Positions 54,791 through 64,000 of a stretch of 64,000 bases of DNA are shown in pieces (position 1 is the stretch's first letter; every line of letters starts with the position of its first letter). Under the pieces are notes generated by a model. It had not been told where the DNA came from. It ran no database searches and saw only the letters and a program-made list of their open reading frames with translations. This DNA is from an uncultured Pelagibacteraceae bacterium. GTDB lineage: Bacteria > Pseudomonadota > Alphaproteobacteria > Pelagibacterales > Pelagibacteraceae. The stretch lies in assembly GCA_902617025.1 (NCBI GenBank), contig CACMVB010000006.1, positions 1 through 64,000 of the forward strand. Direction: 5' to 3'. The position numbers were made by a program, and so were the translations under genes.

Positions 54791-55737
54791 TATTTAGAAG
54801 CTCTTTTTAAACGATCATTAATAGCTATACCCGCACCGAAATTTGGTATTTTAGCTACAAATATTTTTTTATATCCGCTTTTTTTAATTTTTCTTAAAGT
54901 TTTATATAGATTAGCTGCCGCTTCTTTCAAGTCACCTTTTTTACTCAAATTGAAGTAATTAAGATTTTTTTTATATTTTTTTCCGAAAACTATATAAGCG
55001 TGATCTCTATTTTTTGGCTTACTACCTAAAATTAGAGGAATACCTGGGGAATAATGTTTTTTCATCATCCCAGGGGATTTTATATTTGATTTTTTTTTAG
55101 ATAAATTTTTTTTTAAAATACTTTTTATTTCTTCCGAACTTATGACACCTGGTCTTAAGATTTTCGGTTCGGTAGTTAAATCTATAACTGTAGACTCAAT
55201 TCCAAATTTTGAATTTCCACCATTAATAATTATTCTTAATTTTTTTTTAAAATCATCAAATACATCATAGGCATTAACTGGACTTAATTTCGATGATAGG
55301 TTAGCACTTGGCATTGCTAGTGGAAAGTTTGTAAATTTTAAAATAGATTGAATTATTTTATGATTAGGGAATCTTATCGCTACAGTTTTTAAATTAGATG
55401 TTGCCAGTGGAACAATTTTTGTTTTTTTATTTTTTTTTAGCACAAATGTTAATGGGCCAGGACAAAATGCTTTATAAAGTTTAAAAAAACTATCATTTAA
55501 TACAACGTCTTGTTTTACATATTTAAGATCAAGATAATGAATTATTAAAGGGTTTTTTTTTGGCCTTTTTTTTATTTCAAAAATATTTTTAACAGCTTTA
55601 TTTGAATATGCGTTTCCAGCTAGACCATAAACTGTCTCGGTGGGTAATCCAGCAATTTTGCCTTGTTTAAGAGATTCGACAGTTTTTTTAAGCAACTTTT
55701 TGTTAAAAGAATATATATTTGAATAGATGTTTTTCAT
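54790..55737 (-). CDS. tsaC: L-threonylcarbamoyladenylate synthase (Sua5 type)
   Basis: A 315-residue enzyme for the first step of t6A tRNA modification. GKIAGLPTETVYGLAGNA near 27-44, KKRPKKNPLIIHY, PGPLTFVL and AMPSANLSSKLSPV form the YrdC domain; KSPGMMKKHYSPGIPL starts the extra Sua5 domain. Length is near that of long Sua5 proteins. It is divergent from xseB across 21 bp. Confidence 0.92.
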   Translation of the reverse strand: MKNIYSNIYSFNKKLLKKTVESLKQGKIAGLPTETVYGLAGNAYSNKAVKNIFEIKKRPKKNPLIIHYLDLKYVKQDVVLNDSFFKLYKAFCPGPLTFVLKKNKKTKIVPLATSNLKTVAIRFPNHKIIQSILKFTNFPLAMPSANLSSKLSPVNAYDVFDDFKKKLRIIINGGNSKFGIESTVIDLTTEPKILRPGVISSEEIKSILKKNLSKKKSNIKSPGMMKKHYSPGIPLILGSKPKNRDHAYIVFGKKYKKNLNYFNLSKKGDLKEAAANLYKTLRKIKKSGYKKIFVAKIPNFGAGIAINDRLKRASK

Positions 55738-55758
55738 AATTTAATTATTATTTAGCTT

Positions 55759-55962
55759 ATGAAAATTGAAAATATTCCAGCTGATATAAAAAGTAAATCA
55801 TTAAAAGAAGCTAAAGAGGAGATCAACGAAATACTTGTTAAGCTCGAAACTGAAAAAATAGATTTTAATAGCATAGAAATCACCTACAAAAGACTCATGA
55901 GTTTAAACAAACATGTTGAAAATATTTTTAAAACAAGGTCAAAAGAATTATCTAACTCATAA
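55759..55962 (+). CDS. xseB: Exodeoxyribonuclease VII small subunit
   Basis: A 67-residue helical protein with the XseB pattern (KSLKEAKEEINEILVKLETEKIDF, then a second helix with LMSLNKHVENIFKTRSKEL). It associates with XseA, which is not in this window, to degrade single-stranded DNA. It lies upstream of ispA and dxs, the usual order in proteobacteria, 11 nt before the ispA start. Confidence 0.82.
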   Translation: MKIENIPADIKSKSLKEAKEEINEILVKLETEKIDFNSIEITYKRLMSLNKHVENIFKTRSKELSNS

Positions 55963-55972
55963 ACTCAATTAT

Positions 55973-56845
55973 ATGATAAAATTAAGACTGAAAAAAAATG
56001 CCAAAAAGATCGATAATTTCCTAATTAAGTTTTTAAAGAAACAAAAAAAAAGCTTATTGGTTACCCCGATGAAATATGGTGTTATTGGTGGAGGAAAAAA
56101 AATAAGAACTACAATTATTTTTGACACCGCTAAATTATTTAAAATAAAAGAAAATAAACTTTTAGAAATTTGTGCTGCAGTTGAATGTATACATTCTTAT
56201 TCCCTTATACACGATGATCTACCATGTATGGATGATGATTCAATAAGAAGAGGGAAACCTTCAACTCACAAAAAATTTGGAGAAGCCACCGCAGTTTTGG
56301 CGGGCAACTCTTTATTGACCTTAGCTTTTGAGATAATTTCAGAAAATAATTCATTATCTTTAAAACAAAAAAATGAAATTATTATTTTATTATCTCATTG
56401 CTCTGGCCACACAGGAATAGCTGGAGGTCAACAACTTGATTTAAAATTTGAAAATAAAAAAAAATCATTCAATAAAATTGTGGATATGCAAAGAAAAAAA
56501 ACTGGAAAATTATTCAGTTTCTGCCTTCAATCAATTGCTATTCTAGCTAATAAAAATAAAAAAGAAAAAAAAGCATTAGGAAAACTCGGTGAAGAGATTG
56601 GTCTATTGTTTCAACTTTCTGATGATTTTTTAGATATAAAAGGATCAAAAAACTTAGTGGGAAAACCGATCAAAAAAGATAAAAAAAAAGGTAAGTCAAC
56701 GTTGGTAAGCTTAATGGGTTATGAAAATACACTAAGGTATGCACTTAATTTAAAAAAAAAAATATTGATAAATTTAAAGAAACATGGAAAAAATGCAGAT
56801 AGTTTAATTAATACAATAGAATTTATACAAGGAAGAAATTTTTAA
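55973..56845 (+). CDS. ispA: Farnesyl/geranylgeranyl diphosphate synthase
   Basis: A 290-residue short-chain prenyl transferase. [11 protein letters not shown] near 38-48, the first Asp-rich motif [10 protein letters not shown] near 77-86, GGQQLDL, and the second Asp motif LSDDFLD near 215-221. It makes C15/C20 diphosphates for quinones and undecaprenyl chains. ATG 55973 is chosen over ATG 55913 because it follows the xseB stop and begins the first helix; the longer version would overlap xseB by 50 nt. Confidence 0.9.
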   Translation: MIKLRLKKNAKKIDNFLIKFLKKQKKSLLVTPMKYGVIGGGKKIRTTIIFDTAKLFKIKENKLLEICAAVECIHSYSLIHDDLPCMDDDSIRRGKPSTHKKFGEATAVLAGNSLLTLAFEIISENNSLSLKQKNEIIILLSHCSGHTGIAGGQQLDLKFENKKKSFNKIVDMQRKKTGKLFSFCLQSIAILANKNKKEKKALGKLGEEIGLLFQLSDDFLDIKGSKNLVGKPIKKDKKKGKSTLVSLMGYENTLRYALNLKKKILINLKKHGKNADSLINTIEFIQGRNF

Positions 56846-58764
56846 TGACAAAATTAATAAAACAAATAAATTTTCCCTCTGATTTAAGGAAATTTAAAAA
56901 AGAAAACTTAAAACAAATTTCTAACGAACTTAGAGAAGAGTTAATTGACGTAGTTTCTGAGACAGGTGGACATCTTGGAGCAGGTTTAGGTGTTGTTGAA
57001 TTAACAATAGCATTGCATTACGTTTTTGACACTCCGAAAGATAAATTGGTATGGGATGTTAGCCACCAATGTTACCCACATAAAATTATTACTGGAAGAA
57101 GAGATAGAATAAAAACTTTGAGAAAAGGTGGAGGTCTTTCAGGTTTTACCAAACGAACTGAAAGTGAATATGATCCATTTGGTGCCGCACATAGTTCAAC
57201 TTCAATCTCTTCAACGTTAGGTATGTCTGTAGCAAAAAAATTATCTAATAATAAAAATAATGTAATTGCTGTTATTGGAGATGGGGCTATGAGTGCTGGA
57301 ATGGCTTATGAGGCAATGAATAATGCTGGGGCATTAAAATCCAACTTAATTGTTGTTTTAAACGATAATGATATGTCAATTGCTAGACCCGTAGGTGCAA
57401 TGAGCAAGTATTTAGCTAATCTACTTTCTGGAAAATTGTATTTCAGTTTTAGAGAAACAATCAAAATGATTATATCAGCATTTTCAAAAAGGTTCAGTCA
57501 AAAAGCTGGAAAAGCAGAAGATATGTTAAGAAATATTGTTACAGGAGGAACTCTTTTTAGTGAATTAGGATTTTATTACGTTGGTCCTATCGATGGTCAT
57601 GATGTAGAAAACTTAGTTCAGATATTTGAAAACGTAAAAAGTTCTAATCACCAAGGTCCAGTTTTAATACACGTAAGGACTCAAAAAGGAAAAGGATATA
57701 AACCAGCTGAAGAGTCAGGTGATAAATATCATGGAGTTTCAAAGTTTAATGTTACAACTGGAGAACAGACAAAGTCTCAATCTAACACTCCGTCTTATAC
57801 TAAAGTTTTTGCCGAAACTTTAATAAAACACGCGGAGCAGGATACTAAAATTGTAGGAATTACAGGTGCTATGCCTTCTGGAACAGGTTTAAATCTATTT
57901 GAAAAAAGATTTCCTGATAGAGCTTTTGATGTTGGAATAGCTGAGCAACATGCTGTTACATTTGCTGCAGGTTTAGCCACAGAAGGCTATAAGCCATATG
58001 CAGCAATTTATTCAACTTTTTTACAGAGAGCTTATGATCAGGTGGTACATGACGTTGCTTTACAATCTTTACCAGTAAGATTTGCTATTGATAGAGCTGG
58101 TTTAGTCGGAGCAGATGGACCAACTCATGCAGGTTCATTTGACATCACTTATTTAACCACTTTACCAAATTTTGTAGTTATGGCTGCAAGTGATGAAGCT
58201 GAATTGGTAAAAATGATTAATACTTCAGTTGAAATTAATGATAAACCATCTGCTTTTAGATATCCAAGAGGAAACGGTATTGGTATTAAGTTACCTTCTA
58301 TAAAAGAAGTTTTAGAGATCGGAAAAGCAAGAACTATCCAAGAGGGAAAAAAAGTAGCTTTATTAAATTTTGGAACAAGACTTGAGGAATGTAAAAAAGC
58401 ATCTGAAAAACTTTCTACAAAAGGAATTGAGTGTACAATTATCGATGCTAGATTTGCTAAACCACTTGATGAAAGATTAATTATGGAAGTCGCAACAAAT
58501 CACGAAGTATTAATTACGATTGAAGAAGGTTCGATAGGTGGATTTGGGTCCCATGTAATGCAATTGTTATCAGATAGAGGAGTTTTTGATACTGGTTTAA
58601 AATTTAGGTCTATGATCTTGCCAGATATTTTTATTGACCAGGATACACCTGAAAAAATGTATCAAACAGCTGGTCTTGATAATTTATCAATAGTTAGTAA
58701 AGTTGAGGAAACTCTAAATTCAAATGTTATTGTTGCAAAAAATAAAAATAAAATTATTCACTAA
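56845..58764 (+). CDS. dxs: 1-deoxy-D-xylulose-5-phosphate synthase
   Basis: A 639-residue thiamine-diphosphate enzyme for the first step of the MEP isoprenoid pathway. The TPP site [18 protein letters not shown] is near residues 145-162, VLNDNDMSI follows, and the Pyr domain has [17 protein letters not shown]-like [32 protein letters not shown] and RYPRGNG. It starts on the last base of the ispA stop. Its stop overlaps the convergent aroC stop by 4 nt (CTAA). Confidence 0.98.
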   Translation: MTKLIKQINFPSDLRKFKKENLKQISNELREELIDVVSETGGHLGAGLGVVELTIALHYVFDTPKDKLVWDVSHQCYPHKIITGRRDRIKTLRKGGGLSGFTKRTESEYDPFGAAHSSTSISSTLGMSVAKKLSNNKNNVIAVIGDGAMSAGMAYEAMNNAGALKSNLIVVLNDNDMSIARPVGAMSKYLANLLSGKLYFSFRETIKMIISAFSKRFSQKAGKAEDMLRNIVTGGTLFSELGFYYVGPIDGHDVENLVQIFENVKSSNHQGPVLIHVRTQKGKGYKPAEESGDKYHGVSKFNVTTGEQTKSQSNTPSYTKVFAETLIKHAEQDTKIVGITGAMPSGTGLNLFEKRFPDRAFDVGIAEQHAVTFAAGLATEGYKPYAAIYSTFLQRAYDQVVHDVALQSLPVRFAIDRAGLVGADGPTHAGSFDITYLTTLPNFVVMAASDEAELVKMINTSVEINDKPSAFRYPRGNGIGIKLPSIKEVLEIGKARTIQEGKKVALLNFGTRLEECKKASEKLSTKGIECTIIDARFAKPLDERLIMEVATNHEVLITIEEGSIGGFGSHVMQLLSDRGVFDTGLKFRSMILPDIFIDQDTPEKMYQTAGLDNLSIVSKVEETLNSNVIVAKNKNKIIH

Positions 58765-59843
58765 CCGCACTGAGCTCTATTCATTAATAAATGATCTAAT
58801 AAAACACAGGTGATCATTGCTTCACCTATCGGAACAGCTCTAATTCCTACACACGGATCATGCCTTCCTCTCACAGAAATTTTTGTATTTTTACCTTTTT
58901 TATCTATTGTTCTACGACTAGTTAATATAGATGACGTAGGTTTTACTGCGAAAGAAGCTACAATATTTTGTCCTGAGGATATTCCTCCCAAGATTCCACC
59001 AGCTTGATTAGATTTAAATTTTACTTTTCCAGAACCTTTGCTCATCTCATCAGAATTTTCCTCACCACTTAAAAAAGCAGCATTCATACCTGCGCCTATA
59101 TTTACACCTTTAACTGCATTAATACTCATAAGCGCTGCAGCTATGTCCGTATCTAATTTAGAATAAATTGGAGCACCTAAACCAACCGGAACTCCTGTAG
59201 CTCTCAATTCTATTATTGCTCCACAAGATGAACCTGCCTTTCTTACAGCTAAAAGATATTTTTCCCAAAGTTTAACAGACTTTTTATCAGGGCAGAAAAA
59301 AGGATTTTTTCTAATTTCTCTATCATTCCAATTTGATTTATCACAAGACATTAAACCTAACTGAGTCACTGCACCAATCACATTAAACTTTAAGCCAATC
59401 ATTTTTTTTAAAACAACTTTTGCTACTGCTCCAGCCGCAACTCTACATGCTGTTTCTCTTGCAGATTGCCTACCTCCACCCCTGTAATCTCTTATTCCAT
59501 ATTTTTTGAAATAAGTATAATCAGCATGACCAGGTCTAAACTTATTTTTAATTGTTTCGTAGTCTCTAGATCTTTTGTCTTCATTATAAATAATAATTGA
59601 AATTGGTGTTCCAGTTGTTTTACCCTCAAACACACCAGATAAAATTATGGCCTTATCTGACTCTTTTCTTTGTGTAGTAAACTTTGACTGCCCAGGTCTC
59701 CTTCTGTCCATATCTTTTTGAATATCTTTCTCAGATAAAGGTATATTTGGAGGACAACCGTCGATTATACAGCCAATCGCTGGTCCATGAGACTCTCCCC
59801 ATGTAGTGAACCGAAAAATTTTTCCAAAAGTATTAAAAGACAT
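58761..59843 (-). CDS. aroC: Chorismate synthase
   Basis: A 360-residue FMN-dependent enzyme forming chorismate. [19 protein letters not shown] near 16-34, [14 protein letters not shown] near 48-61, [50 protein letters not shown] and [19 protein letters not shown] are all present. It is divergent from pdxH across 34 bp. Confidence 0.98.
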   Translation of the reverse strand: MSFNTFGKIFRFTTWGESHGPAIGCIIDGCPPNIPLSEKDIQKDMDRRRPGQSKFTTQRKESDKAIILSGVFEGKTTGTPISIIIYNEDKRSRDYETIKNKFRPGHADYTYFKKYGIRDYRGGGRQSARETACRVAAGAVAKVVLKKMIGLKFNVIGAVTQLGLMSCDKSNWNDREIRKNPFFCPDKKSVKLWEKYLLAVRKAGSSCGAIIELRATGVPVGLGAPIYSKLDTDIAAALMSINAVKGVNIGAGMNAAFLSGEENSDEMSKGSGKVKFKSNQAGGILGGISSGQNIVASFAVKPTSSILTSRRTIDKKGKNTKISVRGRHDPCVGIRAVPIGEAMITCVLLDHLLMNRAQCG

Positions 59844-59877
59844 AGATAATTAATGTATAAATTATTTTAAAGAAATT

Positions 59878-60510
59878 ATGAATCAAAAAAATGGCAAAAA
59901 TTCACTGGGTTTAGATATTATCTTTGAGGATATAGATAATCCTATAGAATTGTTTAAAAAATGGTTTTCGAAAGCTGAGAAAAGTGAAATTAATGACCCT
60001 AATGCTGTGGCTATTGCAACTTCAAATAAATATAATCAGCCAAATGTAAGAATGGTTCTCCTAAAAGGTTTAAGTGAGAAAGGATTTGTTTTTTATACAA
60101 ATTTTAATAGTAAAAAAGGAAATGAACTTAAAGAAAATCAAAAAGCCTCTATGTGCTTTCACTGGAAAAGTTTAAGACGTCAAGTAAGAGCTATCGGAAA
60201 AGTAGAGGAAGTTTCATCTAAAGAGGCAGATGATTATTTTAACTCACGACCATACAAAAATAGAATTGGTGCATGGGCTTCATCACAATCAGAAATTTTA
60301 GACCAAAGAGAAACTTTTACGAACAAAATAAAACAATTCGAAAAAAAATTTCCTGATCAAAAAAATGTACCTAGACCTCCGCATTGGTCTGGATGGAGAT
60401 TATTACCGGAAGAAATTGAATTTTGGCTAGATGGAGATGGAAGAATACACGAGAGACTCAACTACAGAAAAAAAAATGGAAGTTGGGAAAAAGAACTTCT
60501 TTATCCTTAA
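59878..60510 (+). CDS. pdxH: Pyridoxamine/pyridoxine 5'-phosphate oxidase
   Basis: A 210-residue FMN enzyme making pyridoxal phosphate. NAVAIATSNKYNQPNVRMVLLKG near 41-63, FYTNFNSKKGNELKEN, and the C-terminal RPPHWSGWRLLPEEIEFW and RIHERLNYRK are diagnostic. It starts 35 bp from aroC. Its stop overlaps ispB by 4 nt (TTAA). Confidence 0.96.
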   Translation: MNQKNGKNSLGLDIIFEDIDNPIELFKKWFSKAEKSEINDPNAVAIATSNKYNQPNVRMVLLKGLSEKGFVFYTNFNSKKGNELKENQKASMCFHWKSLRRQVRAIGKVEEVSSKEADDYFNSRPYKNRIGAWASSQSEILDQRETFTNKIKQFEKKFPDQKNVPRPPHWSGWRLLPEEIEFWLDGDGRIHERLNYRKKNGSWEKELLYP

Positions 60511-61520
60511 AAGGATCTATTGAGACTAAAGCTAGTTAAATTTTGTAAGATTTTTTTATCTTCGTTATCAGGAAAAATTGCTAATGCATCATAAGAAACA
60601 TTTACGAAGTATTCTGCTTTTTTAAAAGTAGCTTCTACAGCTTTATACTTATTTATAAGAGACAATGTATTATTAAAATCTTGTTCGGTTCTTTTTTCTC
60701 TTCTCATAATTTCATTAAGAAAATTTTTTTCTTCTTTATTTCCTTTTTGAAAAATAATAATCATAGGAAGAGTAACTTTTCCTTCAAAAAAATCCTTACC
60801 AATTTCTTTACCAAATAATTTTTCTTTTGCATAAAAGTCAAGGGCGTCGTCTGCAATTTGAAAAGCCAATCCTAAGTTTCTTCCGTATGATTCTAGAGCT
60901 TTTTTTTCTTTTTCATTACTTCCTGACAAACAAGATCCTGTTTTAGTTGCAGCAGAAAAAAGTGAAGCTGTTTTTAAATTTATTATATCTATGTATGTTT
61001 CCTCTAGCAGGTCAGCTTCACCTTTATGTTGAAGTTGAAGAACCTCACCCTGAGCAATTTTTGAGGATGTAGAAGATAACAATTTTAAAACTTCTAAATC
61101 ACCATCTTCAACCATCATCTCAAAACATCGACTTAGCAAATAATCACCTACCAAAATAGATGATTGATTACCCCAAACAGAATTTGTAGTTTTTACACCT
61201 CTCCTCAATTCACTTTCATCAATTACGTCATCATGTAAAAGAGTTGCAGAATGTATTAATTCAACACAGGCAGCTAAATTTATGTCTCTTTTATCTTCTT
61301 TATACCCAGTTAATTTTGCAGACTCTAAAGTAAGGAGTGCTCTTAATCTTTTGCCGCCTGACCTTAAATGATGATTGCTCATCTTCTGAATTAGATTTAC
61401 TTCACTTCTTAATTTTTCTTGGATAAGATTTTCAACTTTTTGTAATTTATTACCAAGAAGGTTCTTAAGTTCTAGATAAGCAGAATTAGCTGATTTTTTT
61501 AGAGGTATTACTGATCCCAT
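60507..61520 (-). CDS. ispB: Long-chain polyprenyl diphosphate synthase
   Basis: A 337-residue trans-prenyltransferase that builds the ubiquinone side chain. GGKRLRALLTLE near 56-67, the first Asp motif LLHDDVIDES near 94-103, GDYLLSRCFEM, and the second Asp motif QIADDALDF near 221-229. It is upstream-divergent from the S49 peptidase gene, across a 150-bp gap with a possible small structured element. Chain length cannot be read from sequence alone. Confidence 0.93.
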   Translation of the reverse strand: MGSVIPLKKSANSAYLELKNLLGNKLQKVENLIQEKLRSEVNLIQKMSNHHLRSGGKRLRALLTLESAKLTGYKEDKRDINLAACVELIHSATLLHDDVIDESELRRGVKTTNSVWGNQSSILVGDYLLSRCFEMMVEDGDLEVLKLLSSTSSKIAQGEVLQLQHKGEADLLEETYIDIINLKTASLFSAATKTGSCLSGSNEKEKKALESYGRNLGLAFQIADDALDFYAKEKLFGKEIGKDFFEGKVTLPMIIIFQKGNKEEKNFLNEIMRREKRTEQDFNNTLSLINKYKAVEATFKKAEYFVNVSYDALAIFPDNEDKKILQNLTSFSLNRSF

Positions 61521-61670
61521 TTACAATATTTATATTTGTTTTTAGCCAATAATAAATTTTTAAATGGTCCCGTGGTGACGCACCCATAATTCAACTATAA
61601 GTAGCGTAATTATTAATTAAAATTTAATTTTTTACTGTTATAAGAATATAATCAATCATCAAAAAAAAAT
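61521..61670. other. Largest intergenic gap, with a small inverted repeat
   Basis: This 150-bp gap lies between two divergent genes (ispB and the S49 peptidase). At about 61565-61588 a locally GC-richer block reads CCCGTGGTGACGCACCC, with GGTG-ACG-CACC able to form a hairpin. A later TAGCGTAA could pair its GCGT with ACGC of the loop. The rest is AT-rich and probably contains both promoters. No tRNA or ORF is seen. Confidence 0.4.
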
Positions 61671-62483
61671 ATGTTTTCAATTTTTAAGAAAAAAAAAGTG
61701 GTTCCGCATATCAGACTTACAGGCATCATAGGTTCAGCGGGAAAATTTAAACAAGGCATGGAATTAGCCAATCAGAGAGATATTTTGAAGAAAGCTTTTG
61801 CAGTAAAAAAAATTTCTCACGTTGCAATTTCAATCAATTCCCCTGGCGGATCACCAGTTCAGTCACATTTAATATATAGCTATATAAGGCAGCTGGCTGA
61901 AAAACATAAAGTAAAAGTTATTGTATTTGCAGAAGACGTTGCAGCATCAGGTGGATATTTTATTGCATGCGCGGGAGATGAGATTTATGCAAATTCAAGT
62001 TCAATCATTGGTTCAATAGGAGTAATTTCTGCATCCTTTGGTTTTAAAGACCTAATTCAAAAGATTGGAGTTGAAAGAAGAGTTTATACAGCTGGAAAAA
62101 ATAAAAGCACTTTAGATCCATTTAAAGAAGAAAAAGAGGAGGACATTAAAAGATTAAAAACTATACAACTTGAATTACATGAAGACTTTATAAAAGTTGT
62201 TCAAAATAGCAGAGGGTCAAAACTTAAGGATCCTGAAAAAAATAATATTTTTACTGGAGAATTTTGGACTGGGAAAACATCATTAAAGCTTGGCTTGATT
62301 GACGGTATTGGAAACGCTGATCAAGTGTTAAAAGAAAAATTTGGTGAAAAAGTAATTATTAAAACGTTTGAAAAACCTAAAGGTTTTATTGCAAGAAAAC
62401 TTTCTTCCTCTGTTCAAGACCCAGTTGAAAAACTTTTAAATTTAATTGAAGAAAAATCGATGTGGCAAAAATTTGGTTTATAG
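61671..62483 (+). CDS. S49-family (SppA/SohB) serine peptidase
   Basis: A 270-residue ClpP-fold protease. SINSPGGSPVQS near 61-72, the nucleophile region VAASGGYFIACAGDEIYANSSSIIGSIGV near 97-125, and the general-base lysine near TAGKNKSTLDPF around residues 143-154. It lacks a clear N-terminal signal anchor, unlike typical SppA, and probably cleaves signal peptides or other small membrane-derived peptides at the inner membrane. It ends one base before glyQ. Confidence 0.88.
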   Translation: MFSIFKKKKVVPHIRLTGIIGSAGKFKQGMELANQRDILKKAFAVKKISHVAISINSPGGSPVQSHLIYSYIRQLAEKHKVKVIVFAEDVAASGGYFIACAGDEIYANSSSIIGSIGVISASFGFKDLIQKIGVERRVYTAGKNKSTLDPFKEEKEEDIKRLKTIQLELHEDFIKVVQNSRGSKLKDPEKNNIFTGEFWTGKTSLKLGLIDGIGNADQVLKEKFGEKVIIKTFEKPKGFIARKLSSSVQDPVEKLLNLIEEKSMWQKFGL

Positions 62484-63368
62484 ATGCCAGTTAAAAAAAA
62501 AGTTAAAAAAAAAAATAACTCTCTCTCTTTTCAAGATATAATAATGAATCTTCAAAAGTTTTGGGGAAGAAATGGCTGTGTAATTTTACAACCATATGAT
62601 TTAGAAGTTGGAGCTGGGACTTTTCATCCTGCAACTACTTTAAGATCTCTAGGCCCGAAACCATGGAAAGCTGCTTATGTTCAACCTTCAAGAAGACCAA
62701 CAGATGGTAGATACGGTGAAAACCCAAATCGTTTACAACATTATTATCAATATCAAGTAATTATTAAGCCATCCCCGAGCAACATTAAACAAACATATTT
62801 AAAAAGCTTAGCGGCTATTGGTATTGATGTAAAAAATCATGATATCCGTTTTGTTGAAGATGATTGGGAAAGTCCAACCTTAGGAGCAGCAGGATTAGGA
62901 TGGGAAGTCTGGTGTGATGGAATGGAGATTACCCAATTTACTTATTTTCAACAAATGACAGGTATAGAATGTAAACCTGTTCCAGTTGAAATTACTTATG
63001 GTCTTGAGAGGCTATGTATGTTTGTTCAAGAAAAAAATAATGTTTTTGATCTGGATTGGAATAATAATGGTGTGAAATATAAAGAAGTTTTCTTTCAAGC
63101 CGAAAAAGAATTTTCTGCTTATAACTTTGAGTTTGCGAATACTGATTCTTTACTTAAAAATTTTGAAAATACTGAAAATGAATGTAAATCTTTACTTCAA
63201 AAAAATCTTTCATTACCAGCTTATGATCAGTGTTTAAAAGCTAGTCATATATTTAATTTATTAGATGCTCGAGGCGTTATAGGTGTAGCAGAAAGAACTG
63301 GTTATATCACAAGGATAAGAGAGCTCGCAAAAGGATGCGGTGCACTATGGTTAAGCTCTCAAAGTTAA
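62484..63368 (+). CDS. glyQ: Glycyl-tRNA synthetase alpha subunit
   Basis: A 294-residue class IIc aminoacyl-tRNA synthetase catalytic subunit. [74 protein letters not shown], and LERLCMFVQ are conserved. It works as an alpha2beta2 complex with GlyS, which begins 3 nt downstream. It begins with a Lys-rich extension (residues 1-14). Confidence 0.98.
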   Translation: MPVKKKVKKKNNSLSFQDIIMNLQKFWGRNGCVILQPYDLEVGAGTFHPATTLRSLGPKPWKAAYVQPSRRPTDGRYGENPNRLQHYYQYQVIIKPSPSNIKQTYLKSLAAIGIDVKNHDIRFVEDDWESPTLGAAGLGWEVWCDGMEITQFTYFQQMTGIECKPVPVEITYGLERLCMFVQEKNNVFDLDWNNNGVKYKEVFFQAEKEFSAYNFEFANTDSLLKNFENTENECKSLLQKNLSLPAYDQCLKASHIFNLLDARGVIGVAERTGYITRIRELAKGCGALWLSSQS

Positions 63369-63371
63369 TTT

Positions 63372-64000
63372 ATGGCAGAACTTTTATTGGAACTTTATAG
63401 TGAAGAAATTCCACCTCAACTTCAAATAGGAGCAAGAACACAACTTAAGGAATTTATTGAGAGTTCATTTAAAGATAATGAAATAAAATATAAAGAGTTA
63501 TTAGTATTCTCTTCGCCAACAAGACTGGTTCTTTTAGTTAATGATATAGCTGAAAATATAAAAGTAGCAGCTAAAGAAATTAAAGGACCCAAAAAAGGAT
63601 CTCCTGATCAAGTTATACAAGGTTTTGTGAAAGCAAAAAAAGTATTAGAACAAGATTTATTCGAAAAAGATACTGATAAAGGAAAATTTTACTTTATTAA
63701 AACTCAACCTAAGTCAATTTTAGTTGAAGAATTATTAAGCAAAATTATCCCAAGAGCTATCAGTTCAATTAGTTGGAAAAAGTCAATGAAATGGTCTGAT
63801 CACAATTTAATGTGGGGAAGACCTCTTCAGTCTATATTTGCAATATTTAATAATAAAAAACTTTATTTTAAATTTGATCATTTAGAGACAACAGATAAAA
63901 TAATTGTCGAGCAAGATCTAATAACAAAATCTAGAATAATAAATAATTTTAAAGAGTACTTAAGTTTTCTTAAAACTTTTAATATTATTGTTGATCATCA
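63372..64000 (+). CDS. glyS: Glycyl-tRNA synthetase beta subunit, N-terminal part
   Basis: The first 209 codons of glyS, cut by the window end. AELLLELYSEEIPPQ at residues 2-16, FSSPTRLVLLV near 46-56, GPKKGSP, and KSMKWSDHNLMWGRPLQSI near 137-155 match the family N-terminus. The beta subunit recognises tRNA-Gly and supports catalysis by GlyQ. It starts 3 nt after glyQ stops. Confidence 0.96.
   Translation, partial: MAELLLELYSEEIPPQLQIGARTQLKEFIESSFKDNEIKYKELLVFSSPTRLVLLVNDIAENIKVAAKEIKGPKKGSPDQVIQGFVKAKKVLEQDLFEKDTDKGKFYFIKTQPKSILVEELLSKIIPRAISSISWKKSMKWSDHNLMWGRPLQSIFAIFNNKKLYFKFDHLETTDKIIVEQDLITKSRIINNFKEYLSFLKTFNIIVDH

Noticed and set aside
55913-55972. Longer ispA start at 55913
   Set aside because: It would overlap xseB by 50 nt and adds residues not matching the family; ATG 55973 fits better.

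Overview
This window looks like a chromosome segment of a SAR11-clade alphaproteobacterium (Candidatus Pelagibacter or a close relative). The evidence is very AT-rich DNA with lysine/asparagine-rich proteins, almost no intergenic space, many gene starts and stops that overlap by 1-30 nt, typical alphaproteobacterial gene orders (tol-pal, trcR, the three-gene pntAA-pntAB-pntB, DUF4164-zapA), and a lone 5S rRNA gene directly after a large block of surface-polysaccharide genes. That last layout matches, from memory, hypervariable region 2 (HVR2) of Pelagibacter, which sits between the 23S and 5S rRNA genes.

Region 1 (1-21225) is the 3' part of this variable region. It holds a truncated KdsB-type cytidylyltransferase followed by an aminotransferase, an SDR enzyme and an unusual aldolase fusion (1-3716). 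Next come methyltransferase and glycosyltransferase-like genes, a CDP-6-deoxyhexose module (rfbF, rfbG, an RmlC-like epimerase and, further on, a C-methyltransferase), a UDP-sugar dehydrogenase, a sugar N-formyltransferase with a DegT-type aminotransferase (frameshifted), three more GT2 glycosyltransferases or polyprenyl-phosphate sugar transferases, an SDR epimerase, and large membrane proteins including a frameshifted DUF6311-type protein and an O-antigen ligase/polymerase. Together these would make, modify and polymerise or ligate a cell-surface glycan containing unusual deoxy-, amino- and possibly branched sugars.

Region 2 (21226-38057) is core genome: tRNA-Val, 5S rRNA, rpmJ, a small COX IV-like protein, the proton-translocating transhydrogenase, transaldolase, typA, tRNA-fMet, a cold-shock protein, rpsU (apparently with an ATT start), trcR, rpmE, then suhB-efp-thiE-fba-pgk-tkt on the minus strand. 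The plus strand then carries DUF4164-zapA-fau-ymdB-yebC-ruvC-like.

Region 3 (38116-51344) holds tolQ-tolR-tolA-tolB-pal-cpoB (envelope integrity), tilS, ftsH, folP, glmM, thiD, purA and rpoH. Region 4 (51375-64000) holds rluD, tRNA-Arg, a small surface or export group (GT17 glycosyltransferase and an ABC-2 exporter), tsaC, the isoprenoid genes xseB-ispA-dxs, aroC, pdxH, ispB, an S49 peptidase, and glyQ plus the start of glyS.

No stretch over 300 bases lacks a gene; the largest gap is 61521-61670. No CRISPR array, insertion sequence or prophage was seen. The most unusual items are the aldolase/aminotransferase/cytidylyltransferase cassette, two poly-A frameshifts in the variable region, the non-canonical rpsU start, zinc-ligand loss in several proteins, and repeated 4-nt overlaps of convergent stop codons.
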